Source: Myxococcales bacterium (GTDB taxonomy: Bacteria > Myxococcota_A > Polyangia > Haliangiales > Haliangiaceae). Taken from it: a stretch of 64,000 nucleotides of DNA. Positions 1-8,911 of the stretch are shown here, one piece after another. The stretch spans positions 1 to 64,000 of the forward strand of contig JAEUJY010000005.1 of assembly GCA_016794525.1 (NCBI GenBank). Reading direction: 5' to 3'. Both the position numbers and the translations under genes were made by a program. Positions within the stretch are counted from its first letter, which is position 1. Each line of letters opens with the position of its first letter. The notes beneath the pieces were generated by a model. The model was given only the letters and a program-made list of their open reading frames with translations. It did not search any database and had not been told where the DNA came from.

Positions 1-1
1 G

Positions 2-169
2 TCCTCGCTGAGCGAGGACGCGCTCGTGCACGCCTCGCGGCGTCACGAGCAAGGCGAAGAACCGTCTCCGCGCCAACGGGTGGGTCCCTGGTCACCGGTG
101 ATCCCGGTGGAACTGGTACCCGACGACACCGCTGGCGACACGCGCTGTCCGAGAGGCTCCTCGAGCTGA
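2..169 (+). CDS. Incomplete reading frame upstream of brxF (unidentified)
   Basis: Frame 2 is open from the window edge to a TGA at 167-169. Up to about base 145 roughly three quarters of its codons end in G or C, against about half in frame 1, so it looks like the real coding frame there. The peptide (for example GEEPSPRQRVGPWSPVIPVE) has no motif I recognise. It may be the end of an upstream gene that overlaps brxF, or the displaced N-terminal half of BrxF itself after a frameshift near 120-145. The two readings cannot be separated without the sequence to the left. Confidence 0.3.
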   Translation, partial: SSLSEDALVHASRRHEQGEEPSPRQRVGPWSPVIPVELVPDDTAGDTRCPRGSSS

Positions 170-492
170 CGATCAAGCAACGTGCCCTTCGAGTGGCGAG
201 GATTGTGGACGACATCGTCCACGAAGCTGGCGAGGTTGTTCTTCTCGACAACATCGAGATGCTCTTCCAGCCCGATCTCCATCAGGACCCACTGCGGCTG
301 CTGCAGGCGATCTCGCGCAACCGGACGGTGGTGGCGACGTGGCGTGGCGCACACGTTGGCAAGTCGCTGACCTACGCTGTTCCCTACCATCCCGAATTCC
401 GTCGCTTCGAGGAACCTCAGGCGCTGCTCGTTTCCAGCGGCGGTGGCCCCAGTGACAGCGGGGCGCCTTCCGCCCAGGAGCACTCGGCATGA
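142..492 (+). CDS. brxF: BrxF-like P-loop protein of type 3 BREX, C-terminal part
   Basis: The frame from 142 gives LSERLLELTIKQRALRV, then the Walker-B-like VVLLDNIEMLF, QDPLRLLQAISRNRTVV and LTYAVPYHPEFRRF. These match my recollection of the C-terminal half of BrxF, the small P-loop protein that opens type 3 BREX operons. A Walker A motif would be expected upstream, but none is seen in this frame, which stays open to base 1 with poor coding bias before 142. The only in-frame conventional start is GTG 193, which would remove part of the conserved region. The stop overlaps the brxC start in ATGA (489-492). The gene is therefore partial, frameshifted or truncated at its 5' end. Confidence concerns the family; intactness is doubtful. 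Confidence 0.6.
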   Translation, partial: ALSERLLELTIKQRALRVARIVDDIVHEAGEVVLLDNIEMLFQPDLHQDPLRLLQAISRNRTVVATWRGAHVGKSLTYAVPYHPEFRRFEEPQALLVSSGGGPSDSGAPSAQEHSA

Positions 493-3400
493 AGTACGCG
501 GACCTTATTCAGTTCGATCCGATCGAAACGGTCGTTCAGCTCCGCGAGGCGGACCGCGCGGCCAGCGCCCGTCGCCTCGTCGAGACCTTCGTCATCTCTA
601 ACCGTATGGGCGAGCAGCTGGCGGACCTCGTGCTTCCGCAACTCCAGTTCGAGACCCCGGCCGACAACAAGGGCCTCCTCGTCATCGGCAACTACGGCAC
701 CGGCAAGTCGCACCTCATGGCCGTCATCTCGGCCATCGCGGAGCATGCCGAGCTCGCAGGCGCGCTCACGAACCCCGTGCTGGCGGACAAGGCGGCGCTT
801 GTCGCGGGACGCTTCTTCGTCATCCGCGCTGAGATCAACTCGTCGATGCCGCTGCGGCAGTTCGTCATGGAGACGCTCCAGGACCATCTGTCGGAGCAGG
901 GTGTGCACTTCGAGGTGGCGCCCGAGGACCAGATCAAGAACCACAAGGACGTCTTCGCCTCCATGATGGCGGCGTTCACGGCCAAGTTCCCCGACAAAGG
1001 GCTCCTCTTCGTCCTCGACGAGTTGCTCGACTACCTCCGCTCCAACAAGGAGCAGGAGTTGATGCGCAACCTGAACTTCCTCCGCGCGGTCGGAGAGTTC
1101 TCAAAGGGATCGCGCTTCCGCTTCATCGCTGGCGTTCAGGAGAGCCTCTTCGACAACCCGCGCTTCCAGTTCGCCGCGGATAGCCTGCGGCGCGTCAAGG
1201 ACCGCTTCGAGCAGATGCGCATCGCTCGCGAGGACGTCGCGCACGTAGTCGCCGAGCGACTTCTCAAGAAGGACGCCAAGCAGCAGGCGCTGGTGCGTGA
1301 GCACCTGACCACATTCGCGCCGCTCTACGGCTCGATGAACGAGCGGATGGACGAGTTCGTTCGCCTGTTCCCGGTGCATCCGGCCTACCTCGACACCTTC
1401 GAGCGCGTGTACGTGGCCGAGAAGCGCGAGGTCCTGAAGACGCTGAGCGCGGCCATCCGTCGGATGCTCAGCGAGAGCGTGCCCGCCGATGAGCCCGGCG
1501 TCATCGCCTATGACTCGTACTGGCAGAATCTCAAGGACAATCCATCGTTCCGTTCGGTGACTGAGATCCGCGACGTCATCGAGAAGGCCGACGTCCTCGA
1601 AGCGCGCATCCAGCAGGCCTTCACACGACCGCAGTACCGCCCGGCTGCGTTGCGCATCATCCACGCGCTCTCGGTCCACCGCTTGACGACCAGCGACATC
1701 TTCGCCCCCATCGGGGCGACCGCCGAGGAGCTACGCGACGACCTCTGCGTGCTCATGCCGTTGCCGGAGCGCGACGCGGAGTTTCTCAAGACGGTCGTCG
1801 AGACCGTGCTTCGCGAGATTGTTAAGACCGTCAGCGGGCAGTTTCTCTCGTTCAACCGAGAGAACGGCCAGTACTACCTCGACCTCAAGAAGGACATCGA
1901 CTTCGACTCGCTCATCGACAAGCGGGCGGAGTCGCTGAGCGACTCGCAACTCGATCGCTACTACTTCGATGGTCTGCGCCGAGTCGTTCTCGAAGACCCA
2001 GAGGCCCCGCCCTACGTCTCCGGCTATCGCATCTGGGAGCACGAGCTCGAGTGGCGCGAGCGCAAGGCGGGCCGCAGCGGCTACCTCTTCTTTGGCGCGC
2101 CCAACGAGCGCTCCACCGCCCAGCCGCCGCGCGACTTCTACATCTACTTCATCCAGCCGTTCGAAGCGCCGTTCTTCAAGGACGACCGCAAGCCCGACGA
2201 GGTCTTCTTTCGGCTCACGCATCGCGCTGAAGAATTCACTCGTGCGCTCAAGCTCTATGCGGGCGCCCGCGAGCTCTCTGCCACGGCGTCCGGCAGCAAC
2301 AAGAAGATCTACGATGACAAGGCGCTCGAGCACCTGCGGACGATGACCCGCTGGCTGCAGGAGAAGCTGACCACCGCCTACGAGGTCACGTACCAAGGCA
2401 AGGCGCGAAGCCTGGGCGAGCTTCTCCAAAATCTCTTCGCTCGTGCGCCATCGCGCGGCGGTGTCCGGGACTACGTCGACGTGGCAGCGGCTGTGTCGTT
2501 GTCCACGCACTTCACGGACACGGCGCCCGACTACCCCATCTTCGACACTCCCATCACTCGCACGAACCGCGGGCAGGCGGCGCAGGACGCGCTGCGCTGG
2601 GTCGCCGGGAGCGTGAAGAGCAAGCTCGGAGCGGCCGTTCTCGACGCGCTCCAGATGCTCGAGGGCGACCAGTTGCGCCCCCGCGAGTCTCGCTACGCGA
2701 AGCACATCATCGAGCAGCTAGGCGCCAAGGGCGAAGGTCAGGTGCTCAACCGCTCCGAGCTGGTTCAGGAGCAGGCCGGGGTCGACTACTGGAACCGCTT
2801 TCGCCTCGAGCCGGAGTTCCTAGCCGTGGTCCTTGCCGGGCTCGTCCACAGCGGCGACGTCGTTCTGAGCATCACCGGAAAGAAGATCGACGCCGGTGCC
2901 ATCGACCAGTTCGCGAAGCTCTCGGTGAACGACGTCGCGCAGTTCAAGCATGTCGAGCGCCCGCGCGACCTGCCGCTCGGCGCGCTCCAGGAGCTCTTCG
3001 ACCTGCTCGGCGTGCCCAAGGGGCTGATCGTCAACCCTGCCAAGCGAGACGACGCCGTGACGCAGCTGCAGGCCAAGGTCGCGGAGCTGGTCAACAAGGC
3101 TGTGCTCGCGCACGCTCGCGTGGCCGACATGGTCCTCTGGGGCAAGCCCATCGTTTCGGAGCAGGAGCAAACCCATTGGCGTCAGCGCCTCAGCGATCTG
3201 AAGCGCTTCCTCGAGTCGCTCCAGGCCTTCAACACAGCGGGCAAGCTCAAGAGCTTCCCGCACGATGTGGCCACAATCCAAGCGCAGCGGCCGGCGCTCG
3301 CGCTCGTCCGCGAGGTCGAAGGGCTCGGAGAGTTGGTGCAGCAGATAGGTCCGATGACCTCGTACTTGGGCAAGGCCGAGGCGGTGCTACAGGCCGGGCA

Positions 3401-4199
3401 CCCCTGGGTGGACCAGATGCGAGATCGACGCAGCGAGCTGATGACCAAGATCACGAGCCCGAAGCACCGCGCGGACTCGGCTTTCCAGCGTGCGCTCGGT
3501 CAGGCACTGGCGGAGCTGAAGACGACCTACCAGGACACCTACCTGCAGCACCACGTGCAGGCTCGCCTAGGTGCCACAGACGACCAGCGCAAGGCGCGCC
3601 TGGGACAGGACCATCGGCTCAAGCAGCTCCAGCAGATCTCGACGGTCGAGATGATGCCGACCCAGCAGCTCCGTGATTTTCAGAACACGCTCTTCGGCCT
3701 GAAGACGTGCTTCAGCCTGACGAAACAGGACCTCGACGCCGATCCTATCTGCCCGCACTGCGCGTTCCGGCCGGTCGAGGAACCGGGCGGGGAGATTCCC
3801 GGGTTGAACAAGGCCGGGGACCGGGTCAGTCGGCTCGACGCCGAGCTCGACGACATGGTGCGAAGCTGGACGAACACACTGCTCGGCAACCTCCAAGATC
3901 CGACGGTGTCCGCCAATATCGAGCTCCTTGGCGCGGGCGAAGGCCGTAAGGCTGTCGGCGCGCTTCTGAAAAGCAAGAAGCTACCCGATACGGTGAGCTC
4001 CGCCTTGGTGAAGGCTCTCCAGGAGATCCTGAGCGGGCTGGAGAAGGTCGTGCTCACCGAGGCACGGCTCCGCTCTGCGCTTACCGACGGGGGCGTTCCG
4101 TGCACGGTTGGCGAGCTCAAAGAGCGCTTCGACGCCTTCGTCGCAGACCTGACAAAGGGCAAGGACGCCGCCCGCGTTCGAATCGTCATGGAGCGCTAA
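489..4199 (+). CDS. brxC: BREX ATPase BrxC/PglY-like (DUF6079-type), 1236 aa
   Basis: This is a large AAA-type ATPase of the BrxC/PglY group, a core BREX protein thought to work with PglX and PglZ on DNA. The N-terminal ATPase has Walker A GNYGTGKS near residue 74 and Walker B LLFVLDELLDYL near residue 175. The remainder is mostly helical with long charged stretches, and a cysteine cluster with CPHC lies near residue 1090. The length fits the family (about 1200 aa). ATG 489 follows AGGAG at 476-480 and overlaps the brxF stop, and the next gene begins one base after the TAA. Position directly after BrxF and before PglX supports type 3 BREX. The DUF6079 assignment is from memory of the family. 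Confidence 0.8.
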   Translation: MKYADLIQFDPIETVVQLREADRAASARRLVETFVISNRMGEQLADLVLPQLQFETPADNKGLLVIGNYGTGKSHLMAVISAIAEHAELAGALTNPVLADKAALVAGRFFVIRAEINSSMPLRQFVMETLQDHLSEQGVHFEVAPEDQIKNHKDVFASMMAAFTAKFPDKGLLFVLDELLDYLRSNKEQELMRNLNFLRAVGEFSKGSRFRFIAGVQESLFDNPRFQFAADSLRRVKDRFEQMRIAREDVAHVVAERLLKKDAKQQALVREHLTTFAPLYGSMNERMDEFVRLFPVHPAYLDTFERVYVAEKREVLKTLSAAIRRMLSESVPADEPGVIAYDSYWQNLKDNPSFRSVTEIRDVIEKADVLEARIQQAFTRPQYRPAALRIIHALSVHRLTTSDIFAPIGATAEELRDDLCVLMPLPERDAEFLKTVVETVLREIVKTVSGQFLSFNRENGQYYLDLKKDIDFDSLIDKRAESLSDSQLDRYYFDGLRRVVLEDPEAPPYVSGYRIWEHELEWRERKAGRSGYLFFGAPNERSTAQPPRDFYIYFIQPFEAPFFKDDRKPDEVFFRLTHRAEEFTRALKLYAGARELSATASGSNKKIYDDKALEHLRTMTRWLQEKLTTAYEVTYQGKARSLGELLQNLFARAPSRGGVRDYVDVAAAVSLSTHFTDTAPDYPIFDTPITRTNRGQAAQDALRWVAGSVKSKLGAAVLDALQMLEGDQLRPRESRYAKHIIEQLGAKGEGQVLNRSELVQEQAGVDYWNRFRLEPEFLAVVLAGLVHSGDVVLSITGKKIDAGAIDQFAKLSVNDVAQFKHVERPRDLPLGALQELFDLLGVPKGLIVNPAKRDDAVTQLQAKVAELVNKAVLAHARVADMVLWGKPIVSEQEQTHWRQRLSDLKRFLESLQAFNTAGKLKSFPHDVATIQAQRPALALVREVEGLGELVQQIGPMTSYLGKAEAVLQAGHPWVDQMRDRRSELMTKITSPKHRADSAFQRALGQALAELKTTYQDTYLQHHVQARLGATDDQRKARLGQDHRLKQLQQISTVEMMPTQQLRDFQNTLFGLKTCFSLTKQDLDADPICPHCAFRPVEEPGGEIPGLNKAGDRVSRLDAELDDMVRSWTNTLLGNLQDPTVSANIELLGAGEGRKAVGALLKSKKLPDTVSSALVKALQEILSGLEKVVLTEARLRSALTDGGVPCTVGELKERFDAFVADLTKGKDAARVRIVMER

Positions 4200-4200
4200 G

Positions 4201-6126
4201 GTGAGCGAGACTGCAGCCGAACAGTGGCCGCTGCGCCGCGGTAGCCTCATCTACCCAACGCCCGTAGCCATCGCTTGTGGCCGGGTGCTGCGTGCGCGAA
4301 CGGCTGCGGAGAGCGTCAGCGCTTGCCTCAAGGCCGCCGAGGTGCTCACGCGCTATCTAGCGGCGGTGGCGGTGGCTTCTTTCGCGTCGCGGGACGACAA
4401 CGCCGACGCTATGATCAGCGAGCTGAGCGGCAACCTCTCCTTCGGTCACTTCCTCACGACCGTGCAGGAGATCTCGTCGGCTCAAGTGCAACATCCCGCG
4501 CAGCAGCCGCTTCGTTATGCCTTCCGTGGCATCAAGAAGGACAAAGGTAGCGGTGCTACGAACGACGCCCTTGTGCGCCTTCTCACCCTGCGCAACCGAC
4601 TCGGTCACGAACTTGCGATGCTCGACGAAACCCGGGCAGGCCTCGTCGAGGCTGACGATCGGCCCCGCGACGTGCTTCATCAGGCGCTCGTTGGCGCGGA
4701 GGCTCTCCTCTCGTTCCCACTCTTTGTTGTAGAGCACCAGGAGTGGGTGAAGAAGGACGCGGTCTTCGTCTTGCGTCGCCTGCTGCTTATGGGGGAGTCC
4801 CTCGACCCTGCGCCCACCATCGCCGTTGTTCAACGCGAGTCGAGCGTCGAGAGCCTGCGGGTTCCATATGCCGCGATCGGCGAAGCATGCATTCAACTGC
4901 CACCGTGGATCCTCTGGGGTATCGACGAGCGCAGAAAGAACCTATCCCTTTTGTTCCTTGATTGCGTGGAAGAAAAGAAGATCGTCTACTGCACTCTCGA
5001 TGGCACGAAGCAGCACGGTGCCGCACATCATGCCACCGCGCTTCGACAGTTCTTCGGGGGCGCGGTCGCGAGGCCGTTTGACAAAGTGCTTCTCGCGGAC
5101 GGTCGAAACTTCGCCCAGGAGTGGGCCGACACACGCGAGCATATCGAAGACAGCGGACGGCGGCAGGGCGGCGTCGTTGATTGGCAGGCCTTCGATCCGA
5201 TCGCCGTCGAGTGGTACGCGACAATCCTGGACAAGGCGGCCGAGGACTACCACGCGTTGATTCGCGAGCGCCTGCTGGATGGCCGGACCAGCATTGGCAA
5301 GAACGAGCTGCGCCAGCTAGTGCTACTGTTTGGAACAAAGGCAAACGTCCGCGCGACGCTTGGGCGTGACGTCTTGGACATCCGCGTCATTGACGACGAA
5401 ACGAAGCGACCTCGTCAGAGGGAACTCGTCGAATCGGAGAACGTCTTGTTCGCCTTGCGCCGTGCTGTCAGCTTCCTTAGTGAAGCATTGGCGAAGGAAG
5501 CGTTGGTGCCAGAGGACCTCAGGCAGGTCGATGGCGAGGTGGATTACCTCACCATTCGTGAAATGTTGGTGAACCAGATCATCCACCAAGACTACTGCGA
5601 CTCGCGCACCTCCGCACAAATCGAACTCTATGCGGACAAGATCACCCTGATGAACGCAGGATACTCCCTAGTGCCGATGGGTGAGCTACTCGGAGGTGGG
5701 ATGAGCCAGTGTCGAAACCCGCTTATCGCCAGGGCGCTGAGATCGATTGGCTTCGCTGAATTGTCGGGTTCCGGCATCAGAGCTCTCGTCCGTGCGCTCC
5801 GAACGGCCCGCCGCAAGGCCCCGCACTTCACGAGCGACGAAAAGGGCAATACCTTCAAGGTGACCCTTGAGTGGACCGAGGAGGCGCCGGACCAGGACGC
5901 TTTCTGGATGGAGCTCGTCGGCGCGCGACTGACGAGCGAACAAGCGCGCGTCCTGAATACGCTCGCTGAGCTGCCGAGCGCGACCCTTGTCACACTCGAA
6001 AGCACCACCCAGATAAGGCTGGAGGAGCTAACAAAGGCGCTCGACTTCCTCGTGTTCCAAGTCCTCGTCGAGCGCGACGATGCAAACTACCGCCTCGCGG
6101 CGCACCTACGGGAGAAGCTGGGATGA
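4201..6126 (+). CDS. BREX-embedded GHKL ATPase/RecG-C-like protein, 641 aa
   Basis: The residue 440-570 region matches the HATPase_c_4 module found at the C-terminus of RecG-like and AlbA/Schlafen-type regulators. It has REMLVNQIIHQDY (the GHKL N-box with Asn), an ITLMNAGYSLVPMGEL stretch, RNPLIARALRSIGFAE, GSGIRALVRAL, and a final F-K-V-T-L strand. A winged-helix-like tail follows (residues 580-640). The first 400 residues show no AlbA_2 domain and are unidentified; residues 100-180 are helical and HEPN/DUF4145-like in feel, which is weak. It starts at GTG 4201 right after brxC and overlaps pglX by four bases (ATGA), so it is produced with the core. It is not part of the canonical type 3 set I know; a regulatory or sensor role is inference. 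Confidence 0.65.
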   Translation: MSETAAEQWPLRRGSLIYPTPVAIACGRVLRARTAAESVSACLKAAEVLTRYLAAVAVASFASRDDNADAMISELSGNLSFGHFLTTVQEISSAQVQHPAQQPLRYAFRGIKKDKGSGATNDALVRLLTLRNRLGHELAMLDETRAGLVEADDRPRDVLHQALVGAEALLSFPLFVVEHQEWVKKDAVFVLRRLLLMGESLDPAPTIAVVQRESSVESLRVPYAAIGEACIQLPPWILWGIDERRKNLSLLFLDCVEEKKIVYCTLDGTKQHGAAHHATALRQFFGGAVARPFDKVLLADGRNFAQEWADTREHIEDSGRRQGGVVDWQAFDPIAVEWYATILDKAAEDYHALIRERLLDGRTSIGKNELRQLVLLFGTKANVRATLGRDVLDIRVIDDETKRPRQRELVESENVLFALRRAVSFLSEALAKEALVPEDLRQVDGEVDYLTIREMLVNQIIHQDYCDSRTSAQIELYADKITLMNAGYSLVPMGELLGGGMSQCRNPLIARALRSIGFAELSGSGIRALVRALRTARRKAPHFTSDEKGNTFKVTLEWTEEAPDQDAFWMELVGARLTSEQARVLNTLAELPSATLVTLESTTQIRLEELTKALDFLVFQVLVERDDANYRLAAHLREKLG

Positions 6127-8903
6127 GCAATCAACAGGATCTTGGCTTCGCGATGCGTAAGACGAACGACGGACCAGTCGAGTGCCTCGGACTGATGTTC
6201 AAGAACGACGACGCTCGTCGCACGCACTTCCTTAAGCTGCTGCGTGAGAAACTTCAAGACACAGAGTTTCGGAACACGCCGGGATTCCCGACAGGGAGCG
6301 ACGAGGCCATCTTGCGCATGTCCGACCCGCCGTACCACACGGCATGTCCAAACCCGTTTATCGAGGACTTCGTGCGAGCGTACGGCAAGCCTTACGACCC
6401 TACCGAGGAGTACGAGCGTGAGCCGTTTGCTGTTGATGTTCAAGGTGGGAAGTTCACTTCCCTCTATAAAGCTCACTCGTACCACACTAAGGTGCCGCAC
6501 CTTGCAATCGCGCCATTGATCCTGCATTACACTCTGCCGGGAGAGGTCGTGCTTGACGGCTTCTGCGGGTCGGGAATGACCGGTGTGGCTGTCAAATGGT
6601 GCGAGCTTGCCTCGAGTTCAGAGAGGCAGGAGTTGGCAAACGAGTGGAGAGCGATCGGTAGAGCCGACCCGGTGTGGGGCGCGCGACACGTCGTTCTCTC
6701 GGACCTGTCGCCAGCGGCAACGTTTATCGCGGCCAACTATCTCGCGCCCATCGCAGCGGATCGCTTTGAGGAAAGGGCAGCCCAGATTCTAGACGAGCTT
6801 AGACGCGAGATCGGTTGGATGTACGAGACCAGGACTCATGATGGAGTCGCCGTCCACATGGAGTACATGGTCTGGAGTGAAGTGTTTATCTGCCACGCCT
6901 GTAGCGGAGAGATTGTATTTGAACCCGCGGCGGTCGATAGAACAACGTGGCACATACGTGATGAGATCTCGTGTCCTCAATGTGGCGCAACAAGTCGAAA
7001 GGAGCAGATGGAGCTGGTCTTTACGACGGTTGTCGACCAGAGGTCAGGGAAACCAAAGTCAGTTCCGAAGAGGGTTCCCGTTTCGGTCTTCTACAGATCC
7101 GGGAGCGCCTTGCAGGAGAAGAAGCCGGATGAGCAAGACCTCGCAGTAGTTGCGCGCGTTGAGCAGCTCTCGTTTCCACTTGAGATACCAACAGATCGAT
7201 TTCCGGATTGTCAGATGTTGCGCGTGGGCAGAATGGCTACCACGCGCATAGAGTCCGTCCACGACCTGTTTCTGCCCCGGGCTGCCCACTGTCTCGCCGC
7301 TCTTTGGCGGAAAGCACTGGCAGAGCCGGATCCGCACATGAGCAGATTCCTTCTCTTTCTCTTTGAGCAAGCGATCTGGGGGCTCTCAGCGCTAAATCGC
7401 TACCAGCCGTCGCAACACGAAAACTACGGGGGCTCACAGGTCAACCGGCAGCTAAACGGCGTCTACTACGTCTCGTCGATGATCGCCGAGTGCAGCCCAT
7501 GGCACAACCTTGGTGGAAAGATTGGACGCTTGGCTTCTGCGTTCAGAGCGTTTCCAAGCCGCAGCGAACGAACGATCATCGCTACCGGGACGGCTGCTTC
7601 CACCGGGCTGCCAAACAACTCGGTCGACTACATCTTTACTGACCCACCATTCGGTGAGAATATTTACTACGCCGATCTCAACTTTCTCGTTGAGTCATGG
7701 TATGGCGTCTTTACCAACGATACATCGGAGGCGATTGTCGATCGGGTGAGAGGCAAGGACATATTGGCCTATCAGAGGCTTATGGAGAGGTGCTTCGCGG
7801 AATACCACAGGGTTCTCAAGCCGGCGCGATGGATGACCGTCGTTTTCAGCAATTCGAAGAACGGGGTCTGGCGAGCGATCCAAGAAGCGCTGGGGGCTGC
7901 CGGTTTCGTCGTGGCAGATGTACGCACGCTCGACAAGAAGGTCGGGTCTTTCAAGCAGGTGACGAGTTCGGCAGTAAAGCAGGACCTCATCATCTCAGTC
8001 TACAAGCCCACCGAGACCCTAGCCCACCGCTTCGAACTCGGTCACGCGACCGCGGAGGGGGCCTGGGCCTTCGTGAAGGAGCACCTCGGCAACGTTCCGG
8101 TTTTCGTTGGACGCGCGAGCGAGGGCGAGGTTGTCGCGGAGCGCACGGCGCAACTGTTGCTCGACCGGACGATCGCCTTTCACGTGCAGCGGGGCATCAG
8201 CGTGCCGCTGTCGGGGCCCGAGTTTCTTCAAGGTCTTGCGCAGCGCTTCCCGGAGCGTGATGGGATGTACTTCCTGCCCGAGCAGGTGGCGGAGTACGAC
8301 CGCAAGCGCACGAGCGTTGCTGAGCTGCGCCAGCTCAGCCTTTTCGTCAATGACGAGGCGAGCGCCATTCAGTGGGTGCGGCAGCAGCTACAGGACCGGC
8401 CGCAGAGCTTCCAGGATCTACAGCCTCAATTCATGCGCGAGTTGCAGACGTTGGCCAAGCACGAGAAGACAGTCGAACTCAGACAGATTCTCGTGGACGG
8501 CTTCGGGCACTATGATGGCCGCGGTCCAGTTCCGAACCAGATACACGCGTACCTATCGTCGAACTTCAGGGAGCTTCGCAATCTCGAGAAGGACGACGGG
8601 AGACTGCGCGAGAAGGCAGCTGATCGTTGGTATGTCCTCGACCCGACCAAGCAGGCTGACCAAGATCAGATTCGGGAGCGACAGCTGCTTAAAGAATTCG
8701 TTGAGTACAAGGCGAGTACTCAGCGCAAGCTCAAGCTGTTTCGTACCGAGGCGGTGCGCGCGGGCTTCAAGGCTTGTTGGCAGGAGCGCGACTATCGCAC
8801 GATCGTGAAGGTCGCGGAGAAGCTCCCGGAAGCCGTTCTCCAAGAGGACGAGAAGCTCCTTATGTACTACGACAACGCGCTCACGCGCCTCGGCGACGCG
8901 TGA
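6123..8903 (+). CDS. pglX: BREX adenine-specific DNA methyltransferase PglX (type 3), 926 aa
   Basis: A large amino-methyltransferase predicted to mark host DNA so that BREX spares it. The AdoMet-binding motif is LDGFCGSGMTGVAV near residue 142. There are two D-P-P-[YF] motifs, SDPPYHTACPNPF near 65 and TDPPFGENIYYADLNFL near 505; the second has the context expected for catalytic motif IV, and the order suggests a circularly permuted or beta-class N6/N4 enzyme. A zinc-ribbon insertion (CHAC near 257, CPQC near 284) separates them. The last 300 residues are helical with no recognised domain and may recognise DNA or bind partners. ATG 6123 overlaps the preceding stop. The target sequence cannot be predicted. 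Confidence 0.82.
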   Translation: MSNQQDLGFAMRKTNDGPVECLGLMFKNDDARRTHFLKLLREKLQDTEFRNTPGFPTGSDEAILRMSDPPYHTACPNPFIEDFVRAYGKPYDPTEEYEREPFAVDVQGGKFTSLYKAHSYHTKVPHLAIAPLILHYTLPGEVVLDGFCGSGMTGVAVKWCELASSSERQELANEWRAIGRADPVWGARHVVLSDLSPAATFIAANYLAPIAADRFEERAAQILDELRREIGWMYETRTHDGVAVHMEYMVWSEVFICHACSGEIVFEPAAVDRTTWHIRDEISCPQCGATSRKEQMELVFTTVVDQRSGKPKSVPKRVPVSVFYRSGSALQEKKPDEQDLAVVARVEQLSFPLEIPTDRFPDCQMLRVGRMATTRIESVHDLFLPRAAHCLAALWRKALAEPDPHMSRFLLFLFEQAIWGLSALNRYQPSQHENYGGSQVNRQLNGVYYVSSMIAECSPWHNLGGKIGRLASAFRAFPSRSERTIIATGTAASTGLPNNSVDYIFTDPPFGENIYYADLNFLVESWYGVFTNDTSEAIVDRVRGKDILAYQRLMERCFAEYHRVLKPARWMTVVFSNSKNGVWRAIQEALGAAGFVVADVRTLDKKVGSFKQVTSSAVKQDLIISVYKPTETLAHRFELGHATAEGAWAFVKEHLGNVPVFVGRASEGEVVAERTAQLLLDRTIAFHVQRGISVPLSGPEFLQGLAQRFPERDGMYFLPEQVAEYDRKRTSVAELRQLSLFVNDEASAIQWVRQQLQDRPQSFQDLQPQFMRELQTLAKHEKTVELRQILVDGFGHYDGRGPVPNQIHAYLSSNFRELRNLEKDDGRLREKAADRWYVLDPTKQADQDQIRERQLLKEFVEYKASTQRKLKLFRTEAVRAGFKACWQERDYRTIVKVAEKLPEAVLQEDEKLLMYYDNALTRLGDA

Positions 8904-8911
8904 ACTGAGCG

